The position numbers and the translations under genes are program-made. A model generated the notes under the pieces. It had not been told where the DNA came from, did not search any database, and saw only the letters and a list, made by a program, of their open reading frames with translations. A stretch of DNA of 64,000 nt. Source: Nocardioides oceani (GTDB lineage Bacteria; Actinomycetota; Actinomycetes; Propionibacteriales; Nocardioidaceae). The DNA is taken from assembly GCF_030412965.1 (NCBI RefSeq), contig NZ_JAUHJQ010000002.1:248001-312000 (forward strand). Direction: 5' to 3'. Shown here piece by piece: positions 46,221 through 53,751 of the stretch (position 1 is the stretch's first letter; every line of letters starts with the position of its first letter).

Positions 46221-46226
46221 ACAGTA
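46221..46226 (-). promoter_or_regulatory. leaderless -10 element of the methyltransferase gene
   Basis: Read on the minus strand TACTGT lies seven bases before the GTG at 46213. The stretch 46230-46430 is much richer in A and T than its surroundings and must also carry the promoter of the secreted TGTS protein. Confidence 0.5.
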
Positions 46227-46435
46227 AGGGCTTCGAGCGTGCGGTCCAGCCTTTCAGCGGATGCCGCCTCATGGGTTCTGTGGCGGCAATCACGGGTCGT
46301 TCCCATTCCGAGGGGTGAATTTCGCCCGTCTACCACACGAAATTTGTTCAAGTGGTTTCGTGATGAATTGCTGTGCAATAGTGAAGGTGCACTGATCGGC
46401 TCGGCGTAGTGCCGCAGCATCTAGAGGAGATCTGA

Positions 46436-47056
46436 ATGAACCAGGCCACTCGAAGGTCCGCGCGGCTACGCAACGTAGGCGGACTCGTAGCACTCGTACT
46501 GGTGGGATCGGGCGTGGGAACGGTCTACGCGACCACCGCAAGCCCCGCCAACCTGCTTGCCGGTACCGAGACGGGGACGGCGACCGGCACTGCCACCGGT
46601 ACCTCCACCGGCACGTCGACGGGTACCTCCACGGGCACGTCGACCGGTACCTCCACGGGCACGTCGACCGGTACCTCCACGGGCACGTCGACCGGTACCG
46701 CCACCGGCACGTCCACGGGCACGGGCACGGGCACCGGCCCGGGCGGCCCGACCGACCCGGTCCGGACGCCCATCAGCCCCAGCATCAAGCTGTTCAACGC
46801 CAAGGACCGCGACTCGCTCTTCGGCTACAACCTCGTCCAGATCCGGGCCCCCAAGGCCGACGGCGCCCGCGTCAAGCTCTTTCGCGTGAAGAACGGCGAG
46901 GCGAAGCGGGTCAAGAGCAAGTTCCTCAACAACTCGGGCTTCGCCCAGTTCAAGCGCGCCGACCTGAACGGTGACAAGAAGACCCGTTACTACGCGGTGA
47001 TCGAGCGCAGCGAGGACACCAAGTGGGGCCGTACGGTCACCAAGGGCATCCGCTGA
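46436..47056 (+). CDS. exported TGTS-repeat protein
   Basis: 206 residues. A signal anchor or peptide (LRNVGGLVALVLVGSGVGTVYA) is followed by about 17 copies of a Thr-Gly tetrapeptide (TGTS, TGTA, TGTG; residues about 43-102). The C-terminal ~95 residues form a basic, possibly beta-rich domain (IKLFNAKDRDSLFGYNLVQIRAPKADGARVKLFRVKNGE) that I do not recognise. The Thr repeat is a likely glycosylation or wall-spanning stalk. ATG start with GAGGAGA. A 20-bp terminator follows. Confidence 0.7.
   Translation: MNQATRRSARLRNVGGLVALVLVGSGVGTVYATTASPANLLAGTETGTATGTATGTSTGTSTGTSTGTSTGTSTGTSTGTSTGTSTGTATGTSTGTGTGTGPGGPTDPVRTPISPSIKLFNAKDRDSLFGYNLVQIRAPKADGARVKLFRVKNGEAKRVKSKFLNNSGFAQFKRADLNGDKKTRYYAVIERSEDTKWGRTVTKGIR
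46565..46741 (+). repeat. 12/24-bp coding tandem repeat (TGTS units)
   Basis: Units alternate GGTACCTCCACG and GGCACGTCGACC, giving an almost exact 24-bp repeat in the centre (46621-46690). It is a likely site of copy-number change between strains. Confidence 0.85.
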
Positions 47057-47123
47057 CGGTCTCGTAGCCTGGGTCCGGGGGTCGTGAGGCAACGTCGCCT
47101 GTGACCTGATCGCACGCTTCACA

Positions 47124-47167
47124 CGACAGGGGTCGTGCCGCTCACCCGAGCGGCACGACCCCTGTCG
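47124..47167. terminator. 20-bp perfect hairpin terminator
   Basis: Arms 47124-47143 and 47148-47167 are exact complements around ACCC. It ends the TGTS-protein gene. The first possible start of the next gene (GTG 47135) lies inside its left arm. Confidence 0.85.
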
Positions 47168-48451
47168 CTGTCCGTCTCGAGGTGGCCCATCCGCAAGCCC
47201 GCGAGTCCCGCCGCGCCCAGCTGGGTCGCCCTCGGCGCTGCTGTGGGCGGACTGACGACGTATGCGCTGCTGGTCCTGGCTGCCATGGGCTTGGGCACGG
47301 CTGCCTTCGACGACTTCTCGCTCTACTGGGCCGTCCAGCTGGTCGTGGTGGTCGGCGGCTTCCTCCCACTGGAGCAGATCGTCGCGCGACGTCGCGCGGG
47401 AGGGGCCACACCGCCGGTCCTGGCGGCCTGGGCCGTCAGATGGGGTCTGTGCACCGCCGCAGCAGGGACGCTTGCCTTCGTGCTCGTGATGGCTGTGGCC
47501 GACCGCGACGGGCGCGGCCCCTGGGGGCTGACGGCCGTCCTCGCGGTGAACCTGGTGGCGACGACGTGGCAGTCGATGCTGCGTGGCTTCGCCGCCGGCT
47601 CTGGTCGGTTGGACGTCTACGCCCTGATGACGAGCACGGACGGGATCTTGCGCACGGGGCTGTGCGGGATGCTCGTCGTCGCCGGGGTCGACCGGGTGGA
47701 GGCGTACGCCGGCGCGATCGCGCTGGGGTGCTGGGGCAGCGTCCTGCTCGGCTCGCGCGGACTGGGTCGACAGGCGGACCCGGCCCCGGGGAACGCTGCA
47801 CCGCACCTGCGCCCGGGCTCGCTGTCGCTGGAGGCGCTGAGCCTCGTTCCGGCGATGTTCGGGATGCAGCTGCTGCTGAACAGCCCCGTCCTCCTCGCCC
47901 CAGACCAGCCTTCCGCAGGCACGTCAGCCGGTGCGCTGCTGGCCATCTCCTCCCTCGTGCGCACGTCGGTCTTCGTGATGCAGGCCGGCCAGGCGGCGTA
48001 CGTCGCTCCGATCGCCGGGCACGTCGCCCGACGGGACGTTCGTGCGGTCCACATGACTGCGGTCGTGGCCGTCGGCACGATGGCGCTCGCCCTGGCCACT
48101 GCGGTCGGCGCAGCGGCTCTGGGTCCCTGGTTGGTCGAGCTGCTCTACGGGGCGGACTTCGTGGTGGGCGCGAGGCTGTGCCTGGCTGTCGGGGGTGGCG
48201 TCGCGGTGTTCCTGCTGGCGATCGTGGCCAACGACCTCGCGGTCGCTTGGGGCGCGCACCGGTTCTCCGGCCTGTCGTGGCTGACAGGCGTGACCGCGGC
48301 CGTCGTAGCCGTCCCCCTCCTCCCCGCCGGCGACGCTCGAGCCGTCACTCCCATCGCGATCGGCTCGGCGATCGCCCTGCTGCTCACCGTCCTCGGGGCG
48401 CGCGGTGTCCGCTCCGAGCGTCGGGCCGGCGGTCCCCACCCGCTCTCCTAG
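47135..48451 (+). CDS. polytopic membrane protein, flippase-like (MATE/Wzx superfamily)
   Basis: Up to 438 residues, about 12-14 hydrophobic segments in the pattern of MOP-superfamily lipid-linked sugar flippases (LVVVVGGFLPLEQIVARRRAGG; LSLVPAMFGMQLLLNSPVLLAPDQ; WLVELLYGADFVVGARLCLAVGGG). The match is by pattern only. The start is uncertain: GTG 47135 lies inside the upstream terminator hairpin; the next in-frame GTG would cut the first membrane helix. Codon use looks slightly less GC-rich than in the core genes. It points toward the glycan operon, which is convergent. A role in moving lipid-linked sugars across the membrane fits the neighbourhood. Confidence 0.65.
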   Translation: MPLTRAARPLSLSVSRWPIRKPASPAAPSWVALGAAVGGLTTYALLVLAAMGLGTAAFDDFSLYWAVQLVVVVGGFLPLEQIVARRRAGGATPPVLAAWAVRWGLCTAAAGTLAFVLVMAVADRDGRGPWGLTAVLAVNLVATTWQSMLRGFAAGSGRLDVYALMTSTDGILRTGLCGMLVVAGVDRVEAYAGAIALGCWGSVLLGSRGLGRQADPAPGNAAPHLRPGSLSLEALSLVPAMFGMQLLLNSPVLLAPDQPSAGTSAGALLAISSLVRTSVFVMQAGQAAYVAPIAGHVARRDVRAVHMTAVVAVGTMALALATAVGAAALGPWLVELLYGADFVVGARLCLAVGGGVAVFLLAIVANDLAVAWGAHRFSGLSWLTGVTAAVVAVPLLPAGDARAVTPIAIGSAIALLLTVLGARGVRSERRAGGPHPLS

Positions 48452-48506
48452 CGGTGGGCGGGTGCTCGGCCCGCCAGCGAGGACAGCGGTGCCGGCGGCG
48501 CGGCAC

Positions 48507-50789
48507 TCACCAGGCGGTCCGCATCAGGGCGATGTCCCGGTCGTAGCCGTCCATGCCGTCGGCCCCGGCGGTGTCGCGGAGGCAGGAGTCGGCGGCGCCG
48601 GCATCGGGCGGGAGCAGCCGCGTCCCGTCCAGCGCGCCGTCCCCGACGACGACGGGGAAGGTGCCCGTGAGCGCGTCGGGGTCCCTGACGACGCGACGCA
48701 GGCTCAGCACGGCTGCGCGACGTCGCGGGAGCTCGAACGCCTGGACGGTCCACATGCCTGCCTGTCGGGTCCTGCCCGCGATGCGCAGCCGACGTCCGCG
48801 GTCGTCATGGACCTTGAGGCCTGCGCCTCCGGGTCGTCCGACGGCGGATCCGACACGAATCTCTTCCTGCCGCTTGCTGCCCCGGATGACCACTACTCGG
48901 GAGTGGTCGTAGGCGCAGGGGAATCCGCGTCTCCACAGCAGACGCGACCAGTTCGTCGGCAAGAAGGGTGCGGCGACCATCGATGACTCGGTCAGCCTGA
49001 CGACCTTGTACTCGCCCTGCTCGACCAGCACCTCGACATCGCCCAGCACCCAGGCTCCCGGGCCGACGACGTAGTACTCGTCTGCCTCGCCGTCCCAGCG
49101 AGATGCGCTGCCGAGGAACGACGGCACCCAGGGGAAGACGGGGAAGTCGACCTCGGGGAAGCGACGCAGGACCATGGCGATCGTCTGCGTGTCGTTGAGA
49201 GCCGGCGCGAGCACGGAGACGTTCTCGGCGCCCACGTCCTCGACGACATCCACCAGCTGGCTGGTGAAGGCGGCGGGCACGTGCTGGTCCCGGACCCGTG
49301 CCGCTGAGGTGGTCAGAGCCACGGTGCTCAGGTTGCTGACGATGAAGAGCCCGGCGACGACTCCGATCGACCACGTTCCGTGCCGACCGACCACCCGGCG
49401 AAGCCTGGGCGCCATGAGCTCGGGGCGACAGCGCGTGAGACCTACCACGACGAGCACGAGGAGGAACGGCATGCACAGCTGCATGACCCGGTCCTGGAAG
49501 TAGGTCGCGCTGGTGACCACGGCTCGCGCCTCGAGGCCGACGAAGACCACCACGAACCCGACCGCGAGCCCCCGGGTGTCGAGGTCCCGGAGTGCGCCGG
49601 CGAGCCCGATGACCGCTGCGGCCAGCACGACCACCGCTAACACCGACACCGCGGCGTTGGCCAGGCCGAGCTCCGTGAAGGAAGGCATGCCGAGGTACGT
49701 GCGGAGCAGGGCCCAGCCGTCCTTGTCGATGAACGGCGCGGCTCCCGCAGTCAGTCGGTTGGTGGTCTTGAAGCTCTGTGCCATCCAGATCCAGGCCCAG
49801 GGTGCGAGGATGAAGGACAGTGCCCAGCAGGCGGCGACCCGGTTCGCGCGGTGCAGCAGGGTCGCGCGCGGACCGATGAGGACGAACCCGGCAACGGTCG
49901 GCACCACGACGATGAAGAGCTCGGAGTACGTCGAGACCAGGCCAGCTGCGACCAGGACGAGGGGCCAGGAGTATCCGTGCCGGTTCGCGGTGGCCACCGA
50001 CAGGGCGATCGCCAGCAACGCGATCGAGCCGCCGAGAAGTCCGTCGCTCCTCCCGTGCAAGGGCACCGTCACGACGTAGAAAGAACTGGTGACCAGGGCT
50101 GCGGCCAGCATCGACCAGCGCGTCCTGAGCCCGAGGATGGTTGCAGCAACGGCTGCGGACAAGCCCAGCAGGACGAGCCACACCAGTCCCAGAGCGGTCA
50201 CCGTGTTGAAGGCCTCCTGACCGACGAGCACGCTGAGCACCGCCCCCGCCGCGGACTGGCCGAACCGCAACCGGTGGTTGACCGTGTCGGCAGCGGGCGC
50301 GACGGCCGGTGAGTCGGCGGACTCGTCCGTCGACCAGACGTCCGGCCCCGGCAGGAGTGGATGATCGGTGATGTACGTGCTCACCCCGGCGTAGTAGAAC
50401 TGGTCGAAGTACTGGGTGGGCGAGACGACGTTGGTGTCTCCGACCATGGCTGCCGGCGCGGCGGCGAGGGTGAGCCCGCCCAGGCTCATGGCGACGCCCA
50501 GGCCGAGACCGCCCAAGGCACGCCGCGTGACGTGGAAGGGCCGCGTCTTGCGGCGGATTCCCACGACCACCAGCGCGATCACGACGAGAGCCAGGACCGG
50601 CAGAGCCTCCCGGATCGAGAGCCACCGGCAGCTCCAGTTCGTCACCACCGCGATGAGGACTGCGCCGAGGACTGGCGCTGCCGGCAGGAGCTTCTCGCGG
50701 ATCTCCGGCCGCACCGGGGCGAGGACGGCGAGGCCCAGGACGAGCAGGATGGCCAGCAACGCGACGACGATGAGCACCGTGGCGATCAC
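48507..50789 (-). CDS. large membrane protein, possible GT-C-type glycosyltransferase (copy 1)
   Basis: 760 residues. About 12-13 membrane segments in the first ~480 residues, then a ~260-residue soluble outer domain. An early outer loop holds an aromatic/acidic cluster (SPTQYFDQFYYAGVSTYITDHPLLPG), the kind of loop where GT-C enzymes keep their catalytic Asp. It ends MDGYDRDIAL. It is a clear paralogue of the gene at 53752-56010. GTG start at 50789; the upstream frame is not credible. It follows the HAD-UbiA gene after 172 bp on the same strand. I do not know this family by name. Confidence 0.65.
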   Translation of the reverse strand: MIATVLIVVALLAILLVLGLAVLAPVRPEIREKLLPAAPVLGAVLIAVVTNWSCRWLSIREALPVLALVVIALVVVGIRRKTRPFHVTRRALGGLGLGVAMSLGGLTLAAAPAAMVGDTNVVSPTQYFDQFYYAGVSTYITDHPLLPGPDVWSTDESADSPAVAPAADTVNHRLRFGQSAAGAVLSVLVGQEAFNTVTALGLVWLVLLGLSAAVAATILGLRTRWSMLAAALVTSSFYVVTVPLHGRSDGLLGGSIALLAIALSVATANRHGYSWPLVLVAAGLVSTYSELFIVVVPTVAGFVLIGPRATLLHRANRVAACWALSFILAPWAWIWMAQSFKTTNRLTAGAAPFIDKDGWALLRTYLGMPSFTELGLANAAVSVLAVVVLAAAVIGLAGALRDLDTRGLAVGFVVVFVGLEARAVVTSATYFQDRVMQLCMPFLLVLVVVGLTRCRPELMAPRLRRVVGRHGTWSIGVVAGLFIVSNLSTVALTTSAARVRDQHVPAAFTSQLVDVVEDVGAENVSVLAPALNDTQTIAMVLRRFPEVDFPVFPWVPSFLGSASRWDGEADEYYVVGPGAWVLGDVEVLVEQGEYKVVRLTESSMVAAPFLPTNWSRLLWRRGFPCAYDHSRVVVIRGSKRQEEIRVGSAVGRPGGAGLKVHDDRGRRLRIAGRTRQAGMWTVQAFELPRRRAAVLSLRRVVRDPDALTGTFPVVVGDGALDGTRLLPPDAGAADSCLRDTAGADGMDGYDRDIALMRTAW

Positions 50790-50961
50790 CCGAGTCCCGC
50801 CCGCTTCCTGGACGCGAAGGCTACGACCGACGGTGTGGCGACGGGATCGAGGTGACCGGCTGCGTGTGCGCGGTGCAGGAAGTTCCTCAACGTGGCGACC
50901 ACATCTCTTGGCTGAAGGCTTCAGTCGGCGGGAGAAACGACGGAAGCGTATCGGGGAAGCC

Positions 50962-52437
50962 TCAACCAGGGTAAAGAGTCGCGACGAGGAAGATCGCGAC
51001 GATCGAACCAGCGCAGATGACGCTCCGGCGGTCCTTGATGGCAAAGAGGATGGGGTCCTCGTCCATCTGGCCCCGGTGTGCCAGCAACCAGACCCTCATG
51101 AGCCACCACAGCAGGACCGGCACGGCGAACCAGAGCAGTTGCGGGTGCCGGTACAGCTGGGCGGTGCCCGGGTCGTCGACGAACAGCGTGAACACCAGGA
51201 CCGAGGCGACGCTCGTCGCCACGCCGTAGGACGACAACAGCTCCAGGTCCTGCGACTCGTAGCCGCGACCGTTGGGCGCCAGCTGGCTCTCCCTGGTCTT
51301 GTACAGCTCCGACACGCGCTTGACCAGCGCCAGGCTGAGGAAGAAGAAGCCCGAGAAGCCGAGGAGCCACACGGACAGCTCGACCCCGACGGCTGCGCCC
51401 CCCGCGACGATCCTGATCGTGTAGAGGCCCGCCAGCGTCAGCACGTCGACCACCGGCTGCCTCTTGAGAGCGAAGCTGTAGGCCGCGGTCACCAGGAGAT
51501 AGACGAGGAGCACCAAGCAGAACGGCACCGAGACAGCGAGCCCGAGGGCGAGCCCCGCCAGGGCCAGGAGGGGCCAGACGATCCATCCCGAGCCAAGGCC
51601 GATGGTGCCGGCTGCGAAGGGACGTGCGCGCTTCGTGGGGTGGATCCGGTCGTGCTCCACGTCGGCGATGTCGTTGAGCAGGTACACGCTCGAGGCGGCC
51701 ATGCAGAACGCCACGAACGCCATGACCGTGGACGCGAGTGCGGCGGGCTCGCCAACGCGGTGCGACGCCAGCAGGGGCAGGAAGACCAGGAGGTTCTTCA
51801 CCCACTGGTGGGGCCGCAAGGCCCGGACCCAGTTGCGGACGAGACCAGGCGGCGTGGGGAAGGTGCGTCCCACTGTCGAGGACGAGGCGGCTCTGGCCGC
51901 CAGCGACCGTCGGGCGGAGACGAGGTGCGCCGTCGTGGCGTGCCGCCAGACGTCCAGGTCGTGGCGGCTGTTGCCGACGTACTCGAACGGTCCGCCGTCG
52001 AAGAGGTCGAGGAGCGCCTGCGCCTTCACGTCCGACCTGAGGTTCCGTCGTCCGTCGGAGCCGAGGACGACGTCGAAGAGATCGAGGTGGTCGGCCACGG
52101 CTCGAGCGGCGTCGCCGTGGCTCGCACTGGCGAGCACGAGGGTGCGGCCTCTCGCTCGCTCCTCCCGCAGCCAGTCGACGAGCTCCGCGTGGTACTTCAG
52201 GCGCTCCACCCGGACCGGCGCGGCGGCCCACAGCTCCTTCTTGAGATGGGCCTTGCCCTGCGCGGCCCAGCGGACGAGCCAGTGGGCGCGTCCCGGGTGC
52301 TGGCTGAGGAACCGTGACGCGGTCTCCCACAGCATGTCGTTCGCCATCAGGGTGCCGTCCAGGTCGACGACCAGAGGGATGTCGAGGCGCCCCGCCGGCT
52401 CACCGGGCGCCGTGAGCGGATCGAAGGGCTGGCTCAT
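50962..52437 (-). CDS. HAD phosphatase fused to UbiA prenyltransferase (DPPR synthase-like)
   Basis: 491 residues. The N-terminal ~190 residues are a HAD phosphatase: VVDLDGTL (Asp25, Asp27), LVLASASHGDAARAV, FEYVGNSRHDLDVW. The rest is an eight- or nine-helix UbiA prenyltransferase: LRPHQWVKNLLVFLPL and the Asp motif NDIADVEHDRIHPTKRARP from residue 255. This motif is that of decaprenyl-phosphate 5-phosphoribosyltransferase (mycobacterial Rv3806c). The natural reading is that the UbiA half makes polyprenyl-phosphoribose-5-phosphate and the HAD half removes the 5-phosphate, giving a lipid-linked ribose donor. Its ATG overlaps the stop of the GT4 gene (ATGA). Confidence 0.8.
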   Translation of the reverse strand: MSQPFDPLTAPGEPAGRLDIPLVVDLDGTLMANDMLWETASRFLSQHPGRAHWLVRWAAQGKAHLKKELWAAAPVRVERLKYHAELVDWLREERARGRTLVLASASHGDAARAVADHLDLFDVVLGSDGRRNLRSDVKAQALLDLFDGGPFEYVGNSRHDLDVWRHATTAHLVSARRSLAARAASSSTVGRTFPTPPGLVRNWVRALRPHQWVKNLLVFLPLLASHRVGEPAALASTVMAFVAFCMAASSVYLLNDIADVEHDRIHPTKRARPFAAGTIGLGSGWIVWPLLALAGLALGLAVSVPFCLVLLVYLLVTAAYSFALKRQPVVDVLTLAGLYTIRIVAGGAAVGVELSVWLLGFSGFFFLSLALVKRVSELYKTRESQLAPNGRGYESQDLELLSSYGVATSVASVLVFTLFVDDPGTAQLYRHPQLLWFAVPVLLWWLMRVWLLAHRGQMDEDPILFAIKDRRSVICAGSIVAIFLVATLYPG

Positions 52438-53567
52438 GCGGGCCCCATCACCTTTGCGAACAGTTCGGCATGGCTCGCGACGACGCTGTCGGACGAGAAG
52501 AGGGCACGAGCTGCGATCGCACCGGCGGCACGGTCCAGCCGGCCTGACTCGAGGCTGCGGAAGGCTGCTGTCAGCGCCTCTGCGTCCCGGGGCGGCACGA
52601 GGGCGCCGAAACCCGTTCGCTGCACGGGCACGCGCACGCCGGGGAGGTCGCTGGCGACGGCCGGGATCCCCAGCATCATCGCCTCGGCCTGCACGATCCC
52701 GAACGCCTCGAGCGAGTTGATCGAGGGGAGGGCGAAGACGTCGAGCGACGCGTAGAAGTCCGGGATCGCCGCGTCGGGCACGAAGCCGAGCATGCGCACA
52801 CGGCGGTCCCCGCCGATGGCTGCTCGGACGCGGTCGACGACGCTGCCACCCGCCACCTTCGCGAAGTCGCCGCCTATCAGCAGGCGCGCGTCCGGGCCCA
52901 GACCACGGAAGCCGGCCACGAGGTACTCGAGACCCTTCTCCTCGACGATGCGGCCCAGGAAGCCGACGTGCAGTCCCGGGCCGTCGCGGTACGTCGGTCG
53001 ACCCGCGGGACGGATGAGAGAAGGCGGCGGGATCTCGGCGGAGCGCTCCAGGTGGGCCGACAGGCGGCTCCTGGAGGCGTAGTCCGTGCTCGTGACGATG
53101 ACCGCGCGGGCCATGTTCGCCGCTCGGCGGTGGGAGAAGTCCAGCGCACGGACCTGCACGTCGTTGAGACGGGATGCCGGGAGGTTGACGTCACAGTGAT
53201 AGGTCATGACCAGCGGGACGCGGCGACGAACGGCCGCGGCGACGGCACCTGCCTCGAGCATCGGTGCATGCACGTGGACGACCCGGGCTCGGCGTGACCA
53301 CCGGGCGACGGTGGGGACGAAGGTCGGGCTGACGATCCCCTTGCCGATGGTCAGGGCGACCGGTGTCCGGAGCACCTCGACGCCGTTGAGCGTCTCCCGT
53401 CTCGGGGTCGCGGGATCGTGCTGCCCGCAGATCACCAGGACACGCCACCCTCGCGAGGCCAGGCCCTCGGCCACGACCCTCGCGGTCTCGGTGACACCGG
53501 AGACGTAGGGGGCGTAGTAGTTCAGTGCGACGACCAGGTCGACGTCGGGCTCGTGCGACGTGGTCAT
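52434..53567 (-). CDS. GT4-family glycosyltransferase
   Basis: 377 residues. GT-B fold: LNYYAPYVSGVTETARVVAEGLASRGWRVLVI at the start; VHVHAPMLEAGAVAAAVRRRVPLVMTYHCD; then GFLGRIVEEKGLEYLV and the nucleotide-sugar site SINSLEAFGIVQAEAMMLGIPAVAS with its Glu. It transfers a sugar from a nucleotide donor to a lipid or glycan on the inner face. First gene of an operon with the HAD-UbiA fusion and the large membrane protein. The ATG at 53567 has GGGAG upstream; ATG 53582 is an alternative. Confidence 0.87.
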   Translation of the reverse strand: MTTSHEPDVDLVVALNYYAPYVSGVTETARVVAEGLASRGWRVLVICGQHDPATPRRETLNGVEVLRTPVALTIGKGIVSPTFVPTVARWSRRARVVHVHAPMLEAGAVAAAVRRRVPLVMTYHCDVNLPASRLNDVQVRALDFSHRRAANMARAVIVTSTDYASRSRLSAHLERSAEIPPPSLIRPAGRPTYRDGPGLHVGFLGRIVEEKGLEYLVAGFRGLGPDARLLIGGDFAKVAGGSVVDRVRAAIGGDRRVRMLGFVPDAAIPDFYASLDVFALPSINSLEAFGIVQAEAMMLGIPAVASDLPGVRVPVQRTGFGALVPPRDAEALTAAFRSLESGRLDRAAGAIAARALFSSDSVVASHAELFAKVMGPA

Positions 53568-53751
53568 GCGGCGGGCTCCCATCTCGCACACCCCTGGTCG
53601 GCTGACGGGGCGGACGCGACCGGTCGCGCCGCCGCTATGGAACCATGCACTGGGCCGCCAGCGCGGTTCGTCCGTTCACATGGCAGAGGGGGCCGCGCGT
53701 GCTGACCACCACCCTCCGAGAGGCGCCCCATCCTTTCGGGCGAGACAAGCC

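Noticed and set aside
46565-46741. CRISPR array
   Set aside because: The repeats are contiguous, in frame and code for a Thr-Gly stretch. There are no spacers and no cas genes.
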